Source: JACMJP01 sp046160675 (GTDB lineage Bacteria; Bacteroidota; Bacteroidia; Chitinophagales; BACL12). From it: 9,689 bases of DNA. The translations under genes and the position numbers were made by a program. This document shows positions 1 through 5,442 of the stretch, piece by piece; the first letter of the stretch is position 1; every line of letters begins with the position of its first letter. The stretch is taken from positions 1-9,689 of the forward strand of contig JBJXHH010000001.1 in the NCBI GenBank assembly GCA_046160675.1. Reading direction: 5' to 3'. The notes below the pieces were generated by a model. It did no database searches, was not told where the DNA came from, and saw only the letters and a list, made by a program, of their open reading frames with translations.

Positions 1-343
1 TTATTTTTTCATTTACAATTTGCCTTGCTTTATAAATATCTGTGTTCCATTCAAACTCAATCCAAACAATACTTATTCCGGCAGATGATGATGACCTTAC
101 CCTGCGCACATCCGTAGCGCCATTCACGGATGTTTCTATAGGAAATGTTACTAATTTTTCTACCTCTTCCGGGGCCATTCCATGAGCCTCAGTTAATACA
201 ACAACAGTAGGTGCAGTTAAATCAGGAAATACATCTACTTCCATTCGTGTAGCTGTATATGTGCCGAAAACAATTAGCAATGCAGAAGCAATGACAATAA
301 GCAAACGATTTCCTAATGCAAAATTTATTATTCGATTAAGCAT
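1..343 (-). CDS. Heavy-metal efflux RND pump, CusA/CzcA class (N-terminal part, cut by window edge)
   Basis: Inner-membrane proton-driven pump of the heavy-metal efflux (HME) RND family, expected to expel metal ions through a tripartite complex. Only the first 114 residues are in the window; the frame is open to the left edge. The visible part shows the HME-RND start: a short amphipathic stretch (MLNRIINFALGNR), the first transmembrane helix at about residues 14-30 (LLIVIASALLIVFGTYTA), then the start of the periplasmic porter domain with VDVFPDLTAPTVVV near residues 37-50 and GMAPEEVEKLVTFPIE near 56-71. The VFPD.....V.V pattern and the EEVE..VT.P segment are typical of CusA/CzcA. The ATG is 12 nt after the adaptor gene's stop, so the two are surely co-transcribed. 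The parts that would tell Cu/Ag from Zn/Co/Cd/Ni pumps (the TM4 charged motif and the methionine sites) lie outside the window, so no symbol is given. Confidence 0.92.
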   Translation of the reverse strand, partial: MLNRIINFALGNRLLIVIASALLIVFGTYTATRMEVDVFPDLTAPTVVVLTEAHGMAPEEVEKLVTFPIETSVNGATDVRRVRSSSSAGISIVWIEFEWNTDIYKARQIVNEKI

Positions 344-355
344 ACTAATTTCTTT

Positions 356-1855
356 TTAATGTTCATGCCCATGTGCAGGTAATGTTCCTGATGCACTGGA
401 TAATTTAATTTGATAAGCACCTTTTGTAACTACTCTTTCACCTTCAGCTATACCTGATAATACCCGCACATTTTTTCCATCTGTAGCGCCGATCTTAATC
501 TCTCGTTTTTGGAAACTTTCTCCTTCGGTTTGCACATATACAAAGAAGTTTCCCTGCTCCTCAATTAATGCTGAAACAGGAATTACTAGTGCATCCGGTA
601 TTGGAAATGATTTGAGATATACTTCTGCTATTGAGCCGGGAATAATATTTCCTGTATTGTCAATTTCAAAAGTTACAGGAATAAAGGGTGTTGTTTCATT
701 TGCACTTTTACCATACGCAATTACTTTTCCATTTAATTCTTCTGTGCTTAAAATGTTTTCACTATCTGAGGTTTTAAAATTTGCAGAAGTGATAGAGGAG
801 AGTTTATCAAAATATTTTTGCGAAACATTTGCCTGCAGGATCAATTTTTTATTTTTTGATATACTTGCAAGTGGTTGCCCGGCAGTTACAAACTGCCCTT
901 CCGAAACAAAAATATTTTTTATGTAACCTCCCATAGGAGCTGAAATACTTTGCCCGGCAGATGAATAATTTTTTGAGATGGTAGTAAATGCAGTTTGTGC
1001 ATTTTGAAATGTTGCCTCTGCATTTAAATATTCTTTTTGTGAAATGAGTTTGTCTTTTACTAATTCTTTCGCCCTATCATAATTTATTTTTGCATTATCA
1101 TAATTTGTTTTTGCCTCTTTGTAATTTGCATCAATATTACCTGTGGTAATATCACCTCCTGTAATTGTAAATAAGGATGTACCTGCATTTATTTGTGAGC
1201 CGATAATACTTTTATTCCCTGTAAATACAACTATGCCATCTGCTTTTGCTGTAACCATCATTTCATCTCCGGGTGCTGAAAGAATTTGGCCGCTTGTTTT
1301 TATGACTTCTGAAAAAGCTTGCTTTTTTACAGGCATATTTGCAAATTCTACTTTCCATGCCTGTTCTTTTAAGTATGTAATATCTCCACCACCTCCACTT
1401 TCTTCCGGCTGATCTTCCAAAGCGATTTTTTCATCAGCATAAACCGTTACATCCTTTATAATTTGCCTGTCAATAAAACCATTTGTAACAATGTCAAATA
1501 TTAAATCTCCTGTACCTGCAACAGTGGGTTGCAATGCCAAGCGATAAATACCCGGAACGGTGGGTTCTGTTGCCGTTTGTTTTATTCCCTTACCATCCAC
1601 TATTAAACTGACAGTGACAGTGCCTTCTGATAATGCCTTAAATGATTCCCCAAGTATCGTAAAATGGGCGGCAAATTTTGAGGTTGTGCCGACAATCAAG
1701 GGTTTAAACTCCACAAATATTTCTGTTTTATCAGAATATAATGTGTAAGCAAGTCCTTCTAATCCATCCTCATCATGCGCATGCTCATCCTTTGCATTAT
1801 TTTTTGAGCAGGAAATGATTATAAACAGGAATGCATAAAGAATAATATTTCTCAT
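356..1855 (-). CDS. RND efflux periplasmic adaptor (membrane-fusion protein), CusB/CzcB class lipoprotein
   Basis: Periplasmic adaptor that would link the RND pump to an outer-membrane channel; 499 residues. I chose the start at 1855 because MRNIILYAFLFIIISC is a clean lipoprotein signal ending in a lipobox Cys16. The frame stays open to 2101, but the extra 82 codons lie over the upstream lipoprotein gene in another frame and read as low-complexity sequence. After a His/Asp tract (DEHAHDED, 23-30) comes an extra beta-rich N-terminal domain (about 37-140), often seen in CzcB-type adaptors. A Gly-rich linker near 154-157 follows, then the barrel-sandwich (lipoyl-like) halves at about 196-235 and 302-333, the alpha-helical hairpin between them (about 242-300, NYKEAKTNYDNAKINYDRAK), a beta-barrel (about 337-415) and a membrane-proximal domain (about 420-485, ALVIPVSAL...EGERVVTKGA). 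It ends in HGHEH, a possible metal-binding tail. It is 10 nt downstream of the small His-rich lipoprotein gene and 12 nt upstream of the pump gene. Confidence 0.93.
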   Translation of the reverse strand: MRNIILYAFLFIIISCSKNNAKDEHAHDEDGLEGLAYTLYSDKTEIFVEFKPLIVGTTSKFAAHFTILGESFKALSEGTVTVSLIVDGKGIKQTATEPTVPGIYRLALQPTVAGTGDLIFDIVTNGFIDRQIIKDVTVYADEKIALEDQPEESGGGGDITYLKEQAWKVEFANMPVKKQAFSEVIKTSGQILSAPGDEMMVTAKADGIVVFTGNKSIIGSQINAGTSLFTITGGDITTGNIDANYKEAKTNYDNAKINYDRAKELVKDKLISQKEYLNAEATFQNAQTAFTTISKNYSSAGQSISAPMGGYIKNIFVSEGQFVTAGQPLASISKNKKLILQANVSQKYFDKLSSITSANFKTSDSENILSTEELNGKVIAYGKSANETTPFIPVTFEIDNTGNIIPGSIAEVYLKSFPIPDALVIPVSALIEEQGNFFVYVQTEGESFQKREIKIGATDGKNVRVLSGIAEGERVVTKGAYQIKLSSASGTLPAHGHEH

Positions 1856-1865
1856 AAATCTTATT

Positions 1866-2123
1866 TTAATTATGTGAATGTTCATGTTTATTTTCATGAT
1901 CATGCTGATGTTGGATATCGAAGAGTGTGTCTTTATTTTGCAGGGTTGTATCAACAGTAAACTCCTGCTGACCTTCCGGAGTTTCACTATGACTTTCATG
2001 AACGGTTCCGTCTTCATGCTGATGTGTAGATTCATGATCATGCCCATGACCATCTTCTTTTTTAGTCTTGCATGCTGTAAGCATAAATGCTGAAACAGCA
2101 AGTGTAATTATATATTTTTTCAT
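1866..2123 (-). CDS. Small His-rich lipoprotein, possible periplasmic metal-binding protein
   Basis: An 85-residue protein with signal MKKYIITLAVSAFMLTAC and lipobox LTAC at Cys18, so probably lipid-anchored. The mature part has 13 histidines in two clusters: residues 26-45 (GHGHDHESTHQHED and HESH) and 72-84 (HQHDHENKHEHSH). A His-free linker (about 46-71) separates them. There is no recognisable fold. I do not recognise a named family. From its place in the operon and its composition I infer a metal-binding or buffering role beside the efflux complex, similar in task to CusF but unrelated in sequence. The frame could be extended to 2201, but the residues before MKK have no signal character, so 2123 is preferred. 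No Shine-Dalgarno site is seen; the upstream sequence is A/T-rich, as usual in Bacteroidota. The stop codon is 10 nt from the adaptor start. Confidence 0.85.
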   Translation of the reverse strand: MKKYIITLAVSAFMLTACKTKKEDGHGHDHESTHQHEDGTVHESHSETPEGQQEFTVDTTLQNKDTLFDIQHQHDHENKHEHSHN

Positions 2124-2180
2124 TTGAATAAGTTGAATAGTTAAAAAATGAGATTTGAATGATTGCTCATTCAGGTGATT

Positions 2181-2198
2181 TATGCTAAAAGAAGCATA
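2181..2198 (-). other. Short hairpin between first and second genes of the efflux operon
   Basis: A perfect 6-bp inverted repeat (TATGCT / AGCATA) around a 6-nt loop lies in the 81-nt spacer between the 127-residue and 85-residue protein genes. No T-run follows on the minus strand, so it is not a standard intrinsic terminator. It could be a processing or stability element, or chance in AT-rich DNA. Confidence 0.25.
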
Positions 2199-2204
2199 CA
2201 ACTA

Positions 2205-2588
2205 TCAACAAACAGGAGGAGCCCGTAAACCAGATGCGGAGAAATAATGAGAAGAATTGATTAAATAAACATGAGGTGAAATATATAATAAAGGAGGTAG
2301 CAGTAACTCACTAATATAAATATCATCATAAATAATAGTGGTAAAATGAATGAATGACTTTAAATCAGTCTGAGACTTGCCAAGTATAACATATCCATCA
2401 TTACTATGAATGAAATGCGAAAAAATATCATTCAAATCTATGGCTTCGTCGTCATGATGTGCATGACCTTCCTGATGATGCTCTGTGATTTCACTTTCAG
2501 ATTCATGATGATGGTGTGGTATGAGATTATGCGTCACAATTATAATTGTAGCAAGGGCTATCAATCCTTTAGCAAAAAACAATCTCAT
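2205..2588 (-). CDS. His-rich exported small protein at head of metal-efflux operon
   Basis: A 127-residue protein, first gene of the efflux operon. Residues 1-23 form a signal or membrane anchor (MRLFFAKGLIALATIIIVTHNL), followed at once by HHHH (25-28) and a second acidic/His segment (EITEHHQEGHAHHDDE, 33-48). There are 15 histidines in all. The C-terminal half is not low complexity: it is hydrophobic (about 84-111) and ends in GLRAPPVC. Small proteins of this layout, with an N-terminal hydrophobic segment, a poly-His stretch and a C-terminal '(L)RAPP', are in my recollection common next to CusA/CzcA operons of Bacteroidota and annotated as hypothetical or DUF proteins. I cannot confirm the family here. 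No lipobox is evident. A role in sensing, binding or delivering the exported metal is inferred from context. The start at 2588 is supported by the promoter ending a few bases before it. Confidence 0.8.
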   Translation of the reverse strand: MRLFFAKGLIALATIIIVTHNLIPHHHHESESEITEHHQEGHAHHDDEAIDLNDIFSHFIHSNDGYVILGKSQTDLKSFIHFTTIIYDDIYISELLLPPLLYISPHVYLINSSHYFSASGLRAPPVC

Positions 2589-2593
2589 TGCAG

Positions 2594-2623
2594 CAAAGGT
2601 AGTAATTTATACAGTTTAACCAA
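2594..2623 (-). promoter_or_regulatory. Bacteroidota-type promoter of the metal-efflux operon
   Basis: On the minus strand a perfect -7 element TACCTTTG (2601 to 2594; consensus TAnnTTTG) is preceded by TTGG (2623 to 2620). The spacer counted from TTG is 19 nt, as expected for the Bacteroidota primary sigma factor. Only 5 nt (CTGCA) separate the -7 element from the ATG at 2588, so transcription should begin at or very near the start codon. I see no clear operator repeat for a metal regulator around it. Confidence 0.7.
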
Positions 2624-2681
2624 GCCTGAGAGCTGTAAGCGCTACTATTGTGCCGGGTTTCATCCTTTTGTTTTATGATCA

Positions 2682-4058
2682 TTACTTTCCGATACAAAAA
2701 TTCCTGAAAATATCATCCAGGACATGTTCATTCGTCACTTCGCCTGTTATTTCGCCGATGTAATTCAGTGCATGGCGAACATGCAGCGCTGTGAATTCAC
2801 CACTTTCTTTAGCTTCAATGGATGTAAATATACCCTGCAAACTTTCCTTGGCTTTTTGCAAAGCTTCCAGGTGGCGAAGATTTGAAACAATGGGATCATG
2901 CAGGTTTAGTTCCTCGCTCACAATTGTTTTATACATGGCTTGTTTCAGTTCTTCAACATTTGTTTTTTCAAGGGAAGAAATAACTTGTACATTATAATAA
3001 GGGTCAAACGTTTTTATATGTTCTTCAAAAACCCCTTTATCCATTTTATTTGCAACAAGGATAAATTTGTAATTTCCTTTTTTAAATTGTGTAAGATCTT
3101 TTTCCAGTTCTTCTCTGGTAAGATCATGCATGTCAAACACATACAAGAGTAAAGTTGATTCCTGAATTTTCTGCATTGTACGTTCAACACCTGTTTTTTC
3201 TATTTCATCTTTTGCTTCTCTTATTCCGGCAGTATCAATCAAACGAAAAGTAATTCCGTTTATGTTTAGTTCTTCTTCAATAGTATCTCTTGTAGTGCCG
3301 GGAATATTGCTCACAATCGCCCGTTCTTCATTTAATAAAGCATTCAGCAGGGTGGATTTCCCTGCATTGGGTCGCCCTGCTATCACTGTGTTTACACCAT
3401 TCTTTAATACATTGCCCAACTCAAACGAACGAATGAGAGTATCAATTACTGTTTTTATTTTCTCTGCCAGTTTCAGCATGTGTTTTCTCTCGGCAAACTC
3501 AACATCCTCTTCACTGAAATCTAATTCCAACTCAAGCAGGGATGAAAAATGTATTAATTCAAAACGTAAATTTTTTAACTCATGGCTATACCCCCCTCGC
3601 ATTTGTTGTAATGCAATATCATGAGCACTTTGGGTTTGCGCAGCAATGAGGTCAGCCACTGCTTCTGCCTGCGAAAGGTCTAATTTTCGGTTTAGAAATG
3701 CCCGCAAAGTAAACTCACCGGGTTTTGCTAGCCGTGCCCCTTTTTGTATCAACAACTCAAGAATTTTTTGTTGTATGAACGGTGACCCATGGCAACTGAT
3801 TTCCACTACATCTTCTCCCGTGTAGGATGCCGGATTTTTGTACAGTCCAATCACTACTTCATCTACCTTTTCTCCATCCTTTTCTATTACGCCAAAATGC
3901 AAAGTGTGGGATGTTGCATCACTTAACTTTTTTCCTTTAAAAACTTCATCTGCTATAGTTATTGCCAAAAGCCCGGACATACGAATAACGGCGATAGCCG
4001 CCATGCCCGGCGAGGTGCTCAGGGCGACAATTGTATCTGAATTTCCACCAGCAGTCAC
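2682..4058 (-). CDS. mnmE: tRNA uridine-5-carboxymethylaminomethyl(34) synthesis GTPase MnmE (TrmE)
   Basis: GTPase that, with MnmG, installs the (carboxymethyl)aminomethyl group at C5 of wobble U34 in tRNAs reading NNA/NNG codons. It is 458 residues, the normal family length. The N-terminal tetrahydrofolate-binding domain (about 7-125) includes DTIVALST and PGEFTLRAFLN (113-123). The helical domain is split around the G domain. G-domain motifs are P-loop GRPNAGKS (228-235), the switch region with GTTRDT (254-259), DTAG (275-278) and NKMD (337-340). The C-terminal FCIGK (454-458) carries the conserved Cys of the active site. All key residues are present. The start codon is GTG at 4058; homologues begin close to the DTIVAL segment and I see no ATG just upstream. 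A -7-like element 5 nt before the GTG supports this start. It lies upstream of the efflux operon on the same strand, but that operon has its own promoter. Confidence 0.97.
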   Translation of the reverse strand: MTAGGNSDTIVALSTSPGMAAIAVIRMSGLLAITIADEVFKGKKLSDATSHTLHFGVIEKDGEKVDEVVIGLYKNPASYTGEDVVEISCHGSPFIQQKILELLIQKGARLAKPGEFTLRAFLNRKLDLSQAEAVADLIAAQTQSAHDIALQQMRGGYSHELKNLRFELIHFSSLLELELDFSEEDVEFAERKHMLKLAEKIKTVIDTLIRSFELGNVLKNGVNTVIAGRPNAGKSTLLNALLNEERAIVSNIPGTTRDTIEEELNINGITFRLIDTAGIREAKDEIEKTGVERTMQKIQESTLLLYVFDMHDLTREELEKDLTQFKKGNYKFILVANKMDKGVFEEHIKTFDPYYNVQVISSLEKTNVEELKQAMYKTIVSEELNLHDPIVSNLRHLEALQKAKESLQGIFTSIEAKESGEFTALHVRHALNYIGEITGEVTNEHVLDDIFRNFCIGK

Positions 4059-4063
4059 AGGCG

Positions 4064-4071
4064 CTAAATTA
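4064..4071 (-). promoter_or_regulatory. mnmE: Possible -7 element of mnmE
   Basis: The minus-strand sequence TAATTTAG differs at one position from TAnnTTTG and ends 5 nt before the GTG start, the same geometry as the efflux-operon promoter. A -33 element is weak at best (TTCG at 4092 to 4089, spacer 17). The call rests mainly on spacing and on the lack of another candidate in the 60-nt divergent gap. Confidence 0.35.
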
Positions 4072-4096
4072 CTTCGTTCCTTTGCTTTCGAATAAT

Positions 4097-4104
4097 TAGT
4101 TTTG
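4097..4104 (+). promoter_or_regulatory. Probable -7 element of the YD-repeat/phosphatase gene pair
   Basis: TAGTTTTG matches the Bacteroidota -7 consensus TAnnTTTG and ends 14 nt before the ATG at 4119. The -33 region is poor (TTCG at 4073-4076, spacer 20). It shares the 60-nt gap with the mnmE start, so the two divergent promoters would overlap. Confidence 0.45.
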
Positions 4105-4118
4105 TAAAAAATCTAAGG

Positions 4119-4922
4119 ATGAAGGCCGCACAACTTTTCATTTTCCTGTTTATAGGTTTTGCAACAGTCACTGCACAATTTACACCTGACCTGGTTGGAT
4201 TTCAGTATTCTGAATTTGATAAGTATAAGAAGCTAAAAGTGAAGCAACAGGTAGAGACTGTATATGATTATATTTTTACCGAAGAGTATGTTGTGAACAG
4301 TATTACTGATTACTCAGAAACAGGGCAAATTATGCAAACAATTTTGAACCCTGAACTGAACAGTGAAGAGGCTCTGGATACAATAAAGTATATTTATGTA
4401 TATACTAATGAAGGGAATATTCAGTCCGTTACTATTCACGGAGTGGATATTTTGCCTATCGTGTACGGTTTTTTTTATGATAAGAAAGGAAACTTAATTG
4501 AAAGTAATATTGCCAGTGCAGAGGCAAGGCGAATAAACTTTACATTGGATAAAAAAGGCCGGGTACTGAAAGCTGCTTCCAAAGGCGCCATGTTTGAGTA
4601 TGATGAAGAAGGAAACGCTTCTGATGAACCGGTGTGGATTGTACTGGAGGAGACAACCTATGAATGGAATGAAAACGGGTTGTTGGTTGATGAACGGGGA
4701 TACTACAGGTCTGAGTTTTCATATCATGCAATTTATAAGTATGATGAAAAGGGCAGCCTTGTTGAAGAAAACTTTTGTTACGATCCGCAATTTCCTGACA
4801 CCCCCTCTACGACCATTCAATTTGAATATGATGAAAACGGGTTGTTAAAAAAGCGCAGTATTACAAACCCGGATTCAGAGGAAAAGTATGTATCTCTTTT
4901 TGAATATGCGTATTATAAATAA
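4119..4922 (+). CDS. Secreted protein with YD/RHS-like repeats, function unknown
   Basis: A 267-residue protein with a Sec signal peptide (MKAAQLFIFLFIGFATVTA, likely cut before Gln20). The rest contains about seven copies of a short motif of the form (F/Y)xYDxxGxLxxx: at about residues 93-104, 119-130, 141-152, 159-170, 181-192, 206-217 and 235-246. The clearest are FYDKKGNLIESN, YEWNENGLLVDE, YKYDEKGSLVEE and FEYDENGLLKKR. This resembles the YD repeats of RHS/teneurin proteins, but the protein is short and has neither an RHS core nor a C-terminal toxin domain, so it is not a polymorphic toxin. It is probably a small beta-repeat protein in the periplasm or outside the cell. Two of the repeats share a 16-nt identical DNA stretch. 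The phosphatase gene starts 6 nt after the stop codon, which suggests co-transcription. I do not recognise a characterised homologue. Confidence 0.85.
   Translation: MKAAQLFIFLFIGFATVTAQFTPDLVGFQYSEFDKYKKLKVKQQVETVYDYIFTEEYVVNSITDYSETGQIMQTILNPELNSEEALDTIKYIYVYTNEGNIQSVTIHGVDILPIVYGFFYDKKGNLIESNIASAEARRINFTLDKKGRVLKAASKGAMFEYDEEGNASDEPVWIVLEETTYEWNENGLLVDERGYYRSEFSYHAIYKYDEKGSLVEENFCYDPQFPDTPSTTIQFEYDENGLLKKRSITNPDSEEKYVSLFEYAYYK
4669..4846 (+). repeat. 16-nt direct repeat inside the YD-repeat gene
   Basis: The sequence atgaaaacgggttgtt occurs at 4669-4684 and again at 4831-4846. Both encode the (D/N)ENGLL core of two repeat units. The identity at DNA level, beyond the protein motif, suggests a fairly recent duplication or gene conversion between repeat units. 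Confidence 0.6.
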
Positions 4923-4928
4923 AGATTG

Positions 4929-5393
4929 ATGAAGATATTGATGGTTTGCCTCGGTAACATTTGCCGCAGCCCGATGGCAGAAGGTATTATGCGCAGTAAA
5001 ATTGAAAAGCACAAACTCCCCTGGAACGTAGCATCAGCAGGTACTGCAGCCTATCACTCCGGCGAACCACCTGACCACCGTGCACAAAAAGAACTTAAAA
5101 AATATTACATAGACATTTCACAGCAGCGGGCTAGGAAGTTCAGTGCTTATATGTTTGAAGAGTATGATATTATCTTTACCATGGATGCTTCAAACTATAC
5201 TGATGTTTTGCATCTTGCAAAAACAGAAGAAGAAAAAAGTAAAATTCACTTGATTATGAACTTGGTAGAACCGGGTAGAAATAAATCAGTTCCTGATCCT
5301 TACTTTGACGATGATTTATACAGCACTGTATTTGAAATGCTCAACGAGGCTTGTGATGCGGTTGTGAAAAAATATACAACTGAGGCTATTTGA
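4929..5393 (+). CDS. Low-molecular-weight protein-tyrosine phosphatase
   Basis: Cytoplasmic phosphatase of the LMW-PTP fold (arsenate reductase ArsC-like superfamily), 154 residues, normal length. The N-terminal P-loop VCLGNICRS matches V-C-x-G-N-x-C-R-S, with nucleophile Cys7 and phosphate-binding Arg13. The general-acid loop DPYF (Asp123-Pro124-Tyr125) is intact. Asn10 and Ser14 of the loop and the following PMAEG are also conserved. An in-frame TTG directly precedes the ATG; the ATG at 4929 is the better start, as it puts the P-loop at the usual position. It follows the YD-repeat gene by 6 nt. LMW-PTPs act on phosphotyrosine proteins, in many bacteria the BY-kinases of polysaccharide export, but no such kinase is in the window, so the substrate is unknown. 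The tyrosine-phosphatase motif, not an arsenate-reductase context, supports the name. Confidence 0.95.
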   Translation: MKILMVCLGNICRSPMAEGIMRSKIEKHKLPWNVASAGTAAYHSGEPPDHRAQKELKKYYIDISQQRARKFSAYMFEEYDIIFTMDASNYTDVLHLAKTEEEKSKIHLIMNLVEPGRNKSVPDPYFDDDLYSTVFEMLNEACDAVVKKYTTEAI

Positions 5394-5416
5394 TAAATTA
5401 TTCTTTTAACTCTTAA

Positions 5417-5424
5417 TATCTTAG
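5417..5424 (+). promoter_or_regulatory. hisS: Possible -7 element of hisS
   Basis: TATCTTAG (one mismatch to TAnnTTTG) lies in the 49-nt gap, 18 nt before the hisS ATG. The nearest upstream TTTG (5389-5392) gives a long 24-nt spacer, so the match is weak. hisS may also be read from the upstream gene pair. Confidence 0.33.
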
Positions 5425-5442
5425 CGTTCAGGTCTTAATTAC

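Noticed and set aside
1878..2093. Plus-strand frame rich in Met/Phe/Ile opposite the His-rich lipoprotein gene
   Set aside because: It is the antisense shadow of CAT/GAT-rich codons; composition is low complexity and it has no promoter or family resemblance.
2406..2678. Plus-strand open frame over the 127-residue His-rich gene and its promoter
   Set aside because: Antisense shadow: Met-rich low-complexity translation lying across a clear minus-strand gene and promoter.
2589..2681. Terminator or RNA element between mnmE and the efflux operon
   Set aside because: Only a 6-bp palindrome (AGCGCT) was seen, with no T-run behind a stable stem; the gap is explained by the promoter.
3262..3624. 120-codon plus-strand frame inside mnmE
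   Set aside because: mnmE on the other strand is complete with all motifs; this frame is Ser/Phe-rich and resembles no family.
4119..4922. RHS/polymorphic toxin system
   Set aside because: YD-like repeats are present, but the protein is only 267 residues and has no RHS core signature, no toxin tip and no immunity gene next to it.
4929..5393. Arsenate reductase linked to metal resistance
   Set aside because: The P-loop and DPY acid loop fit LMW tyrosine phosphatase, no ars genes are adjacent, and the metal operon is on the other strand beyond mnmE.
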